Translations under genes and position numbers: made by a program
NCBI GenBank assembly: GCA_965205155.1
Contig: OZ242033.1
Location: 992,001-1,056,000, forward strand
Reading direction: 5' to 3'
Length of the DNA stretch: 64,000 bases
Source of the DNA: Aldehydirespirator sp965205155
Lineage (GTDB): Bacteria; Actinomycetota; Acidimicrobiia; Acidimicrobiales; Aldehydirespiratoraceae
The notes under the pieces: generated by a model
Databases searched by the model: none
Told to the model about the DNA's origin: nothing
Seen by the model: only the letters and a program-made list of their open reading frames with translations
Shown here: in pieces, positions 57,275 to 64,000 of the stretch
How positions within the stretch are numbered: position 1 is the stretch's first letter
Layout: the number at the start of each line of letters is the position of its first letter

Positions 57275-57880
57275 GTGACGCTCAGTCCTGCCAACGAGGC
57301 GCTGGCTGCTGAGATCATCTCGTGGTTCCCCCGGCCTCGCTCGGCTCTCATCCCGCTGCTCCACCTCGCCCAGGAGCAGGACGGGTACCTGACCGACGAC
57401 GCCATGCGGCGGGTCGCCGAACTGGTCGGCGCCACCCCGGCCGAGGTGAAGGGCACGGCTGGCTTCTACGAGATGTTCCACTTCGAACCGGTCGGCACGT
57501 ACATGATCAACGTCTGCACCAACATCTCGTGCCTTCTGTGGGGCGGCGAGGAGTTGCTGCACCATGCGGCCGAGTCGCTGGGGGTGGAGGTCGGAGGAAC
57601 TACCGACGACGGCATGATCACCCTCGAGGAAGCGGAGTGCATCGCGGCCTGCACCGAAGCCCCGTGCCTGCAGGTCAACTATCGCTACCGGGGCCGGGTA
57701 ACTCCCGACGACTTCGACAGGCTGGTCGACGACCTGCGCGCCAGCCGTCTTGACATTCCCCGCCATGGCGCCCTGTCCGCTGTGAGGCAGTTGATCCCCG
57801 CCGAGCGTCTCGCCGGGGTCGTCCCGCCGGAGCAGGCCCGCGAAGCGCCGGTCTGGCTAGAGGCCGAGGCGGCGAGCTGA
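57275..57880 (+). CDS. nuoE: NADH-quinone oxidoreductase subunit E
   Basis: A 201-residue thioredoxin-fold [2Fe-2S] subunit of the NADH dehydrogenase arm. Cluster ligands are in INVCTNISCLLWGG and EAECIAACTEAPCLQVN. The opening helix is LHLAQEQDGYLTDDAMRRVA. The GTG at 57275 is chosen because GGAGGCGGG lies 5 bp upstream; earlier frames overlap the hairpin. The stop overlaps the nuoF ATG (TGATG). Confidence 0.93.
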   Translation: MTLSPANEALAAEIISWFPRPRSALIPLLHLAQEQDGYLTDDAMRRVAELVGATPAEVKGTAGFYEMFHFEPVGTYMINVCTNISCLLWGGEELLHHAAESLGVEVGGTTDDGMITLEEAECIAACTEAPCLQVNYRYRGRVTPDDFDRLVDDLRASRLDIPRHGALSAVRQLIPAERLAGVVPPEQAREAPVWLEAEAAS

Positions 57881-59298
57881 TGGACTCCCGCCCGGAAACA
57901 GACGGCTACATCGCGCATGCGCCCGGCTATGTGAACAACGACGGCCCCAAGCTCATCACGAGCCGCTTCGTGCACGATGACTCGTTCACCCTGGCCCGGT
58001 ACGAGGCCACCGGCGGCTACGACGGGCTTCGGGCCGCGCTGGCGATGACTCCCGCCGCGGTGCATGACGAGGTGCGGGCGGCCACCCTGCTGGGTCGGGG
58101 CGGTGCCGGGTTCCCCGCCGGCGTCAAGTGGGGCTTCCTGCCGCCGGGCAAGCATCCCTACTACCTCGTCGTCAACGGCGACGAGAGCGAGCCGGGCACC
58201 TACAAGGACCGCCTGCTCATGGAGCGCGACCCTCACCAGCTCATCGAGGGGTGCCTGATCGCCTGCTACGCGCTGGGACTGCAGCAGTGCTTCCTGTATG
58301 TGCGGGGCGAGATGGCCCTGGCCCAGGAGCGCATCGCGGCCGCCCTGAACGAGGCCTACGAGGCCGGCTACGTGGGTCGGGGGATCTGTGGGACGGACTT
58401 CTCGGTGGACATCGTGATGGCGTGGGGCGCGGGGGCCTACATCGTGGGCGAGGAGACCGCGCTCATCGAGAGCCTGGAGGGCCGCCGGGGCATGCCCCGC
58501 CTCAAGCCGCCGTACTTCCCGGCCGCGGTCGGTCTCTACGGCCAGCCCACCATCGTCAACAACGTGGAAACCCTCTCCAACCTGCCCTGGATGATGGTCA
58601 ACGGAGCCGAGGCCTACTGCCGCTACGGGTCGGAATCGTCGCCGGGCACGCGGATGTTCGCGGTGTCGGGCCATCTGCGCCGTCCCGGGGTGTACGAGGT
58701 CGAGCACGGGGTGACCACCTTCCGGGAGCTGATCTACGGCGACAACTTCTGCCAGGGGATCCGCGACGGCCACGAGCTGAAGATGTTCATCCCCGGCGGC
58801 GGCTCGGCGCCCTGGTTCTTCCCCGAGCACCTGGACCTGCCGCTGGAGGCCCGGCCGGTGGGCGCGGCCGGGTCGATGCTCGGGTCGGGCGCCATCGTGA
58901 TCATGGACGACACCACCGACGCAGTGAAGGCCGCCTGGAGAGTGGTGAAGTTCTTCGCCCGCGAGTCGTGCGGCAAGTGCACGCCGTGCCGCGAGGGAAC
59001 CACCTGGCTGGAGCAGATCCTGCGCCGCATCCTCGACGGGGAAGGGCGGCCCTCCGACATCGATCTGCTGCTCGACATCGGCGACAACATAAGCCCCGGC
59101 CCCTACCCGGTGGCCGCCCATAACGGGCTCGAAGCGGTGCCCTTCCCACCCCGGCAGACCACGATCTGCCCCCTCGGACCGTCGGCAGTGGCCCCGGTGG
59201 TGTCCACCATCCGCCGCTTCCGCCAAGAGTACGAGTCCAAGATCACCCGCCGCGACCCCATCCCCATCGAGGTCGCCGTCGCAGGAGTCGGGCTGTGA
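57880..59298 (+). CDS. nuoF: NADH-quinone oxidoreductase subunit F
   Basis: The NADH- and FMN-binding subunit (472 residues). FMN/NADH loops are LLGRGGAGFPAGVKWGF and VVNGDESEPGTYKDR, with AYIVGEETALIESLEG and FIPGGGSA. The [4Fe-4S] N3 ligands are in RESCGKCTPCREGTTW with a later cysteine in TICPLGPSA. All expected features are intact. It accepts hydride from NADH and passes electrons to NuoE and NuoG. Confidence 0.97.
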   Translation: MDSRPETDGYIAHAPGYVNNDGPKLITSRFVHDDSFTLARYEATGGYDGLRAALAMTPAAVHDEVRAATLLGRGGAGFPAGVKWGFLPPGKHPYYLVVNGDESEPGTYKDRLLMERDPHQLIEGCLIACYALGLQQCFLYVRGEMALAQERIAAALNEAYEAGYVGRGICGTDFSVDIVMAWGAGAYIVGEETALIESLEGRRGMPRLKPPYFPAAVGLYGQPTIVNNVETLSNLPWMMVNGAEAYCRYGSESSPGTRMFAVSGHLRRPGVYEVEHGVTTFRELIYGDNFCQGIRDGHELKMFIPGGGSAPWFFPEHLDLPLEARPVGAAGSMLGSGAIVIMDDTTDAVKAAWRVVKFFARESCGKCTPCREGTTWLEQILRRILDGEGRPSDIDLLLDIGDNISPGPYPVAAHNGLEAVPFPPRQTTICPLGPSAVAPVVSTIRRFRQEYESKITRRDPIPIEVAVAGVGL

Positions 59299-62081
59299 CC
59301 AGCGCAACCGGCAAGGCCGGGGGGTGGCGGCCCGACGACAGGACCCGCCGGCCGGGGAGCAAGGCCATGACCGCGGTAGAGCCGCAGTCCGGCACAGAGG
59401 TTGCCGTGGAGATCGAGGTGGACGGCATCGTCGTGACCGCTAAGCCCGGCGAGATGCTGATCGCAGCCTGCGAGCGCAGCGGCACCTACATCCCCCGGTT
59501 CTGCTACCACTCGCGGATGAGCCCGGTGGGCATGTGCCGCATGTGCCTGGTGGAGGTGGACACCGGGCGGGGCTTCGCCCTGCAGCCCTCGTGCATGGTG
59601 CCGGTGTCGGAGGGCATGAAGGTGTCAACCGAATCGGAGGTCACCAAGAAGGCCCAGGACGGCGTGCTGGAGTTCCTGCTCATCAATCACCCGCTCGACT
59701 GCCCGGTGTGCGACAAGGGCGGGGAGTGCCCCCTTCAGGACCAGACCATGGCCTACGGGCCGGGGGAGACCCGCTTCGTGGAGGAGAAGCGCCACTTCTC
59801 CAAGCCCATCGCCATCAGCGAGACCGTCTACCTCGACCGGGAGCGCTGCATCCTCTGCGACCGCTGCACCCGGTTCGCCGACGAGGTGGCCGGAGACGCT
59901 CTCATCCACTTCATGGGCCGCGGCAATCACACCGAGGTCAACACGTTCACCGACGAGCCCTTCGCCTCGTATTTCTCGGGCAACACCGTGCAGATCTGCC
60001 CGGTGGGCGCGCTCACCGCGGCGCCCTACCGCTTCAAGGCCCGGCCGTGGGACCTCAGCGAGACGGTGTCCACGGCGTGGGTCGACAGCGTGGGGGCCAG
60101 GGTGGCGGTACAGGCGTCGCGCAACCGGGTGCTGCGGGTGCTGGGCGCCGACGCCGATGCCGTCAACTGGGGCTGGCTGTCGGACAAGGAGCGTTTCGGC
60201 TTCGAGGCTCTGAACAACGCGGAGCGTCTGTCCGCGCCGGCGATGAGGCAAGCGGTCGGTGACAAGGGCTCAGAGGCCGAGCGTGCGAGGCCGTGGCCCG
60301 AGCGGCCCGTGAGCGCAGCGAACAAGAGCGGGAATGACACTGCTGCGGCGCGGCAGGCTCGCACCTACCCGCGCTCGTTCTCGGGGTGGCGAGATGCCGG
60401 CTGGGGAGAGGCGCTCGACCGGATCGTCGGCGCACTCAGCGAGGCCTCGCCCGAGCGCGTGGCGGTGCTGGGCGGTGCCCGGCTCACCAACGAGGCCCAG
60501 TACATGTGGGCCAAGCTGGCCAAGGGAGTGATCGGCACCGACAACGTCGACGCCCAACTCGGCGACGGCCTCGACCCGGCCGTCGTGCTCGGGCTGCCCA
60601 GGGCCACCATCGACGATGCCTGCCGGCCCGGCGGCACCGTCTTGCTGATCGGCCCCGACCCCAAGGAGGAACTGGGCACCCTGTACCTGCGGTTGCGCCA
60701 CGCCATCGTCAACGACAAGGTGAAGCTGATCGAGGTCACATCGGCCGCAACCGGCCTGTCCCACCTCGCCCAGCACTCCCTCCACCCCCGCCCCGGCGCG
60801 ATCGCTCAACTGGTGAGCGCAATGGTGGCTGCCACCGCAGATGGGGCGAGCGTCGCCGACGTCGACGGAACGGGTGTCGATCGGTCCGAGTTCGAAGCGG
60901 CGGTGCGGTGTCTCTCGGACGCGGCCGACGGAGTGACCGTGGTAGTCGGCCGGACATCGCTGGCCGAACCCGCCGAAGCGGTCGAGGCCGCCGCCGTGGA
61001 ATTGTCCGGGCTGCCGTCGGCGAAGTTCCTGCCCGCCTTGCGGCGAGGCAATGTGCTGGGTGCTCTGGAGTCGGGGCTCTCGCCGGAGCTGCTGCCCGGC
61101 CGGGTTCCGCTGGACGGTGTTGAAGGCGAAGGACCCCTGGCCGGGGCGTGGCCCCGGTTGCCGGCAACCGCGGGCCTGGACGCGGCCGGCATTCTCCGGG
61201 CAGCCGCCCGGGGCGACATAGACCTGCTCGTGCTCGTCGGCGCTGATCCCCTCAACGACTTCATCGACCGCGACCTCGCCTACCGGGGCCTGCGAGGAGC
61301 GGGCCTCGTGGTGGCGGTCGACCTGTTCGTGAACGACTCGTCCTCGCTGGCCGCCGACATCGTGCTGCCGGCCGCCGGCCCCACCGAGTGCGACGGCACC
61401 TTCACCAACCTGGAGGGCCGGGTCAGCCCCATGCGCCGCAAGGTCACCCCGCCGGGAACAGCCCGGGCCGACTGGATGATCGCGGCCGACCTGGCCGAGC
61501 GGCTCGAGCCAGGCTCAACCGCGGGTCTCGACTCGCCCCAAGCCATAAGAGCCGAACTAGCCCAAGTCTCCGAGATCCACGCCCCGCTAACCGAAGAGGC
61601 CCTAGCCCAGAATCCACTAGAAGGGGTGCTCCTCGCGGCGACCCCGGACGCGACCGGCGAGGCCGGGGGGTGGCACGGGGGCAAGGAATGGCGGCGCTCG
61701 CGCCGCCAGGCCGCGCCCGTGACAGGACCCGCCGGCCGGGAGGACCCACCTGAGGAAGTACCCGAGGGAGCATTCCTGCTGGTCGCGACCCGCACGATGT
61801 ACGACGACGGCGTGATGCTGCGCCACTGCCCGTCGAGCCAAGGTCTCGCTCCCGCCGCCTCTGCCCGCATCAACCCGGACGACCTCGACGCAAGCGGTCT
61901 CGGTGAAGGCGCCGCGGTGCGGGTCGTCTCCGATTTCGGTCATCTCGAGGCGACCCTGATCGCCGATGCCGGCGTGCCGTCCGGCTCGTTGAGGGTTCAC
62001 TGGCTGGCGCCCGGCGCCCCGGCCAACGCTCTGGTCGCCGCGGGCACCGACGTCACGACGGTCAAGGTGGAAGCCCGATGA
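59295..62081 (+). CDS. nuoG: NADH-quinone oxidoreductase subunit G, with repeat-derived insertions
   Basis: The large iron-sulfur subunit (928 residues, about 100 more than I would expect). N-terminal [2Fe-2S]: CERSGTYIPRFCYHSRM with CRMC. Cluster-binding segments HPLDCPVCDKGGECPLQDQT and RERCILCDRCTRFADEVAGD follow, then a molybdopterin-oxidoreductase-like domain. Three stretches correspond to dispersed DNA repeats: residues about 7-20 (KAGGWRPDDRTRRPG), about 333-347 (WPERPVSAANKSG) and about 790-815 (EAGGWHGGKEWRRSRRQAAP). The GTG at 59295 overlaps the nuoF stop; an ATG at 59367 would exclude the first insertion. Confidence 0.94.
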   Translation: MTSATGKAGGWRPDDRTRRPGSKAMTAVEPQSGTEVAVEIEVDGIVVTAKPGEMLIAACERSGTYIPRFCYHSRMSPVGMCRMCLVEVDTGRGFALQPSCMVPVSEGMKVSTESEVTKKAQDGVLEFLLINHPLDCPVCDKGGECPLQDQTMAYGPGETRFVEEKRHFSKPIAISETVYLDRERCILCDRCTRFADEVAGDALIHFMGRGNHTEVNTFTDEPFASYFSGNTVQICPVGALTAAPYRFKARPWDLSETVSTAWVDSVGARVAVQASRNRVLRVLGADADAVNWGWLSDKERFGFEALNNAERLSAPAMRQAVGDKGSEAERARPWPERPVSAANKSGNDTAAARQARTYPRSFSGWRDAGWGEALDRIVGALSEASPERVAVLGGARLTNEAQYMWAKLAKGVIGTDNVDAQLGDGLDPAVVLGLPRATIDDACRPGGTVLLIGPDPKEELGTLYLRLRHAIVNDKVKLIEVTSAATGLSHLAQHSLHPRPGAIAQLVSAMVAATADGASVADVDGTGVDRSEFEAAVRCLSDAADGVTVVVGRTSLAEPAEAVEAAAVELSGLPSAKFLPALRRGNVLGALESGLSPELLPGRVPLDGVEGEGPLAGAWPRLPATAGLDAAGILRAAARGDIDLLVLVGADPLNDFIDRDLAYRGLRGAGLVVAVDLFVNDSSSLAADIVLPAAGPTECDGTFTNLEGRVSPMRRKVTPPGTARADWMIAADLAERLEPGSTAGLDSPQAIRAELAQVSEIHAPLTEEALAQNPLEGVLLAATPDATGEAGGWHGGKEWRRSRRQAAPVTGPAGREDPPEEVPEGAFLLVATRTMYDDGVMLRHCPSSQGLAPAASARINPDDLDASGLGEGAAVRVVSDFGHLEATLIADAGVPSGSLRVHWLAPGAPANALVAAGTDVTTVKVEAR
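59315..59353 (+). repeat. nuoG palindromic element, short copy
   Basis: It runs from GGCCGGGGGGTGGC to GACAGGACCCGCCGGCC (39 bp). The ends pair as GGCCGG-x-GGGT/ACCC-x-CCGGCC. It matches the ends of the 77-bp element at 61661 but lacks its inner hairpin. The flanks ACCGGC(A/G)A are also shared. It falls just after the nuoG GTG. Confidence 0.7.
60290..60334 (+). repeat. Dispersed 45-bp repeat, copy 4, inside nuoG
   Basis: It is identical over 45 bp to the intergenic copy at 43024-43068 (minus strand). Here it is translated as part of NuoG (ARPWPERPVSAANKSGN) between the iron-sulfur region and the molybdopterin-like domain, without a frameshift or stop. Confidence 0.85.
61661..61737 (+). repeat. 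nuoG palindromic element, long copy
   Basis: 77 bp with the same ends as the 59315 copy. Inside are CACGGGGGC/GCGCCCGTG and a perfect 8-bp hairpin TGGCGGCG-CTCG-CGCCGCCA (61689-61708), so the whole element can fold into one long stem. It is translated in frame within the C-terminal part of NuoG. Confidence 0.75.
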
Positions 62082-63349
62082 CGGGCACCCTCGTCCTGGC
62101 TGCCGATCCGATGCTGGTCGGCGACATCGGCCTGGTCGAGGTCGTGTTGACGCTGGCCAAGGTGTTGGTGGCCTTCGCCTTCCTGCTGGTGGCCGTGATG
62201 CTGATGATCTGGTTCGAGCGCAAGCTGCTGGGAGGGATGCACCAGCGGTTCGGGCCCACGATCGCCGGGCCCTTCGGCATCCTGCAGACCCTCGCCGACG
62301 GCACGAAGCTCTTCTTCAAGGAGGACTTGGTGCCGGACCGGTCGGACCGGTTCGTGTTCAAGCTGGCGCCCTACCTGTCGCTCATTCCCGCCTTCCTGGC
62401 CTTCGCGATCGTCCCTCTGGGCGGGGACTTCACCGACGGCGGCACCGTCGAATGGTGGGGTCGTACCACCTACTTGCAGGTAGCCGACCCTCCGATCGGC
62501 ATCCTGCTGTTCCTGGCCATGAGTTCGGTCGCCGTCTATGGCGTGATGCTGGCCGGCTGGTCGTCGGGGTCGAAGTATCCCCTGCTGGGATCGGTGCGGG
62601 CGTCGGCGCAGATGGTGAGCTATGAGGCCGCGCTGGGCCTGGCGGTGGCGTCCATCGTGCTGGTGACCGGAGGCCTGTCCACTCACGACATGGTGGTCAC
62701 CCAGGCAGCCGAGGGCTACCTGGGCATAATCCCGCGCTGGAACGTGATCGTCACCGGACTGGTGCCGTTCATCGTCTTCATGATCGCCGGCACCGCCGAA
62801 CTCAACCGCCCGCCCTTCGACCTGGTCGAGGCTGAGCAGGAACTGGTGGGCGGCTTCCACACCGAGTACTCGTCGATCCGCTTCGCGCTGTTCTTCCTGG
62901 CCGAGTTCATGAACACCATCACGATGTCGGCCATCATCGTCACCCTGTTCTTCGGCGGACCGGCCGGACCCGTGCTCGTCGGTGAGCTGGGCGGCTTCAA
63001 CATCGCCTGGGCGTGGGGCGTGGTGTGGTTCTTCCTGAAGCTGTTCGTGCTGCTGTTCTGCTTCGTTTGGATGCGAGCCACGCTGCCCCGGTTCCGCTAC
63101 GACCAGCTCATGGACCTCGGCTGGAAGGCGCTCATACCGGTGGCGCTGGGCTGGTTCCTGTTCCTGGCCGCGCTGGAGATGGGTCGCGACCGGGGTTGGA
63201 GCGAGGTCACAGTCACCGTCGTGTCGCTGCTGGTGTTCGCGGCCGCGAGCGCGCTGCTGGTCCGGGCGGTGCGAAGCGGGCGCCGCAGCCGCGACCGGGA
63301 GGTCGCTAGCCCCGACGAGACATCAGACCCGGTCGAGGAGAGGAGCTGA
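62078..63349 (+). CDS. nuoH: NADH-quinone oxidoreductase subunit H
   Basis: A 423-residue membrane subunit next to the quinone site. It contains WFERKLLGGMHQRFGPTIAG, PFGILQTLADGTKLFFKED, ELNRPPFDLVEAEQELVGGF and HTEYSSIRFALFFLAEFMN, plus eight or so helices ending in a charged tail (RSGRRSRDREVASPDETSDP). The ATG overlaps the nuoG stop (ATGA). Confidence 0.96.
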   Translation: MTGTLVLAADPMLVGDIGLVEVVLTLAKVLVAFAFLLVAVMLMIWFERKLLGGMHQRFGPTIAGPFGILQTLADGTKLFFKEDLVPDRSDRFVFKLAPYLSLIPAFLAFAIVPLGGDFTDGGTVEWWGRTTYLQVADPPIGILLFLAMSSVAVYGVMLAGWSSGSKYPLLGSVRASAQMVSYEAALGLAVASIVLVTGGLSTHDMVVTQAAEGYLGIIPRWNVIVTGLVPFIVFMIAGTAELNRPPFDLVEAEQELVGGFHTEYSSIRFALFFLAEFMNTITMSAIIVTLFFGGPAGPVLVGELGGFNIAWAWGVVWFFLKLFVLLFCFVWMRATLPRFRYDQLMDLGWKALIPVALGWFLFLAALEMGRDRGWSEVTVTVVSLLVFAAASALLVRAVRSGRRSRDREVASPDETSDPVEERS

Positions 63350-63350
63350 A

Positions 63351-64000
63351 ATGGGCTACCTGCACGGCTTCGCGGTCACCCTGCGGCAACTGTTCCTTCC
63401 CCGGGTCACCACCGACTACCGGGGCGGCTTCGACGACTCGCCCAAGGACGTCAAGAGGGAGAAGCCGGAGCGACTCCACGGCCGTCACGTGCTCAACCGC
63501 TACGACGACGGCATGGAGAAGTGCATCGGCTGCGAGCTGTGCGCCGGCGTGTGCCCGGCCAACTGCATCTACGTGCGCGGGGCCGACAACGACCCCGACG
63601 ACCCGGTCGCGCCGGGCGAGCGCTACGGCTACGTCTACGAGATCAACTACCTGCGCTGCATTCACTGCGATCTGTGTGTGGAGGCCTGCCCCACCCAGGC
63701 CATCACCGAGTCGAAGCTCTTCGAGTTCTCATTCACCAACCGCGACGACGCCGTCTACACCAAGGACGAGTTGCTCGTGGACGACGACGGCCGACCCCGC
63801 CAGATGCCATGGGAGGACTGGCGGGACGGGGAGGACGCCCTGACCTCTGGCTGGATGCGGGCCACGTCACCGTCGGGGGATCACCGCTACGTGGGCGAGG
63901 TGGCCTGGTCCGGCGAGCTCGGTTACGGGGTTCGCTCGGCCGAGCCGGCCGACGTCAGGTCTTCTGACCAGTTGAAGCAAGCAGTCGAGGAAGCCGATCC
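63351..64000 (+). CDS. nuoI: NADH-quinone oxidoreductase subunit I (partial at window end)
   Basis: The frame starts at ATG 63351, one base after the nuoH stop, with AGGAG about 8 bp upstream, and stays open to the window end (216 codons). It has both [4Fe-4S] motifs, EKCIGCELCAGVCPANCIYV and LRCIHCDLCVEACPTQAIT. The polar C-terminal part after LFEFSFTNRDDAVYTKDEL is long for NuoI. The 3' end is outside the window. Confidence 0.95.
   Translation, partial: MGYLHGFAVTLRQLFLPRVTTDYRGGFDDSPKDVKREKPERLHGRHVLNRYDDGMEKCIGCELCAGVCPANCIYVRGADNDPDDPVAPGERYGYVYEINYLRCIHCDLCVEACPTQAITESKLFEFSFTNRDDAVYTKDELLVDDDGRPRQMPWEDWRDGEDALTSGWMRATSPSGDHRYVGEVAWSGELGYGVRSAEPADVRSSDQLKQAVEEAD

Noticed and set aside
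57685..59307. 540-codon minus-strand open frame opposite nuoF
   Set aside because: NuoF is fully conserved on the plus strand; the antisense frame has no recognisable domain.

Overview
The window looks like a contiguous piece of a GC-rich actinobacterial chromosome. An Acidimicrobiia-type lineage is my inference from the gene mix: a MshA-like mycothiol glycosyltransferase next to a YbjN protein, a short acyl-CoA carboxylase epsilon subunit, a DUF222/HNH protein, GTG starts, leaderless promoters and a split menaquinol-type cytochrome b. The genes are mostly housekeeping, with one clear defence locus and several classes of small repeat.

Layout. 1-9.1 kb holds single metabolic genes (Rieske oxygenase, EamA permease, SnoaL-like protein, enolase-superfamily enzyme, 1-Cys peroxiredoxin), tRNA-Ser(CGA), tadA, a class IV aminotransferase, a DM13 protein and an SDR. 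9.1-11.05 kb is a 1.93-kb segment bounded by a 40-bp direct repeat of the SDR 3' end; it carries a DUF4143 ATPase and gene debris. 11.3-19 kb has a type 1 periplasmic binding lipoprotein, tRNA-Ser(GGA), the small SRP RNA, dnaX-recR (no ybaB between them), methylmalonyl-CoA epimerase, a 5'-3' exonuclease, a small leaderless membrane protein and an ATP-dependent DNA ligase. 19-26.5 kb has an epoxide hydrolase, a DUF1214 protein, an arsenate reductase, a nagB remnant, a lipoprotein, a PPOX protein, an OYE-family oxidoreductase and a coiled-coil membrane protein.

26.7-35.1 kb (minus strand) is a complete Wadjet anti-plasmid locus of the TIGR02677/02678/02679/02680 (type II) family, in the order jetC-jetA-jetB-jetD with overlapping start and stop codons. 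It is divergent from a DUF222/HNH gene, and the shared control region contains two perfect 12-bp palindromes. 37-48 kb has acyl-CoA carboxylase beta and epsilon subunits, a retropepsin-like protein, aat, an S51-like protein that appears to lack its nucleophile, a cyclophilin, tRNA-Lys, a MoaD-like protein, a phosphatase, a YgjP-like metalloprotein, and mshA-ybjN.

48.4-64 kb is one long plus-strand respiratory block: a 3-TM protein, a 2x[4Fe-4S] ferredoxin, cytochrome b6-like and subunit-IV-like proteins, Rieske, diheme cytochrome c and a membrane protein, then nuoABCDEFGHI (nuoI runs off the end). Together these could carry electrons from NADH through menaquinone to cytochrome c.

The least expected feature is a set of small dispersed palindromic elements. 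One family has four copies, and a second has two. Three element copies lie inside the nuoG reading frame without breaking it.
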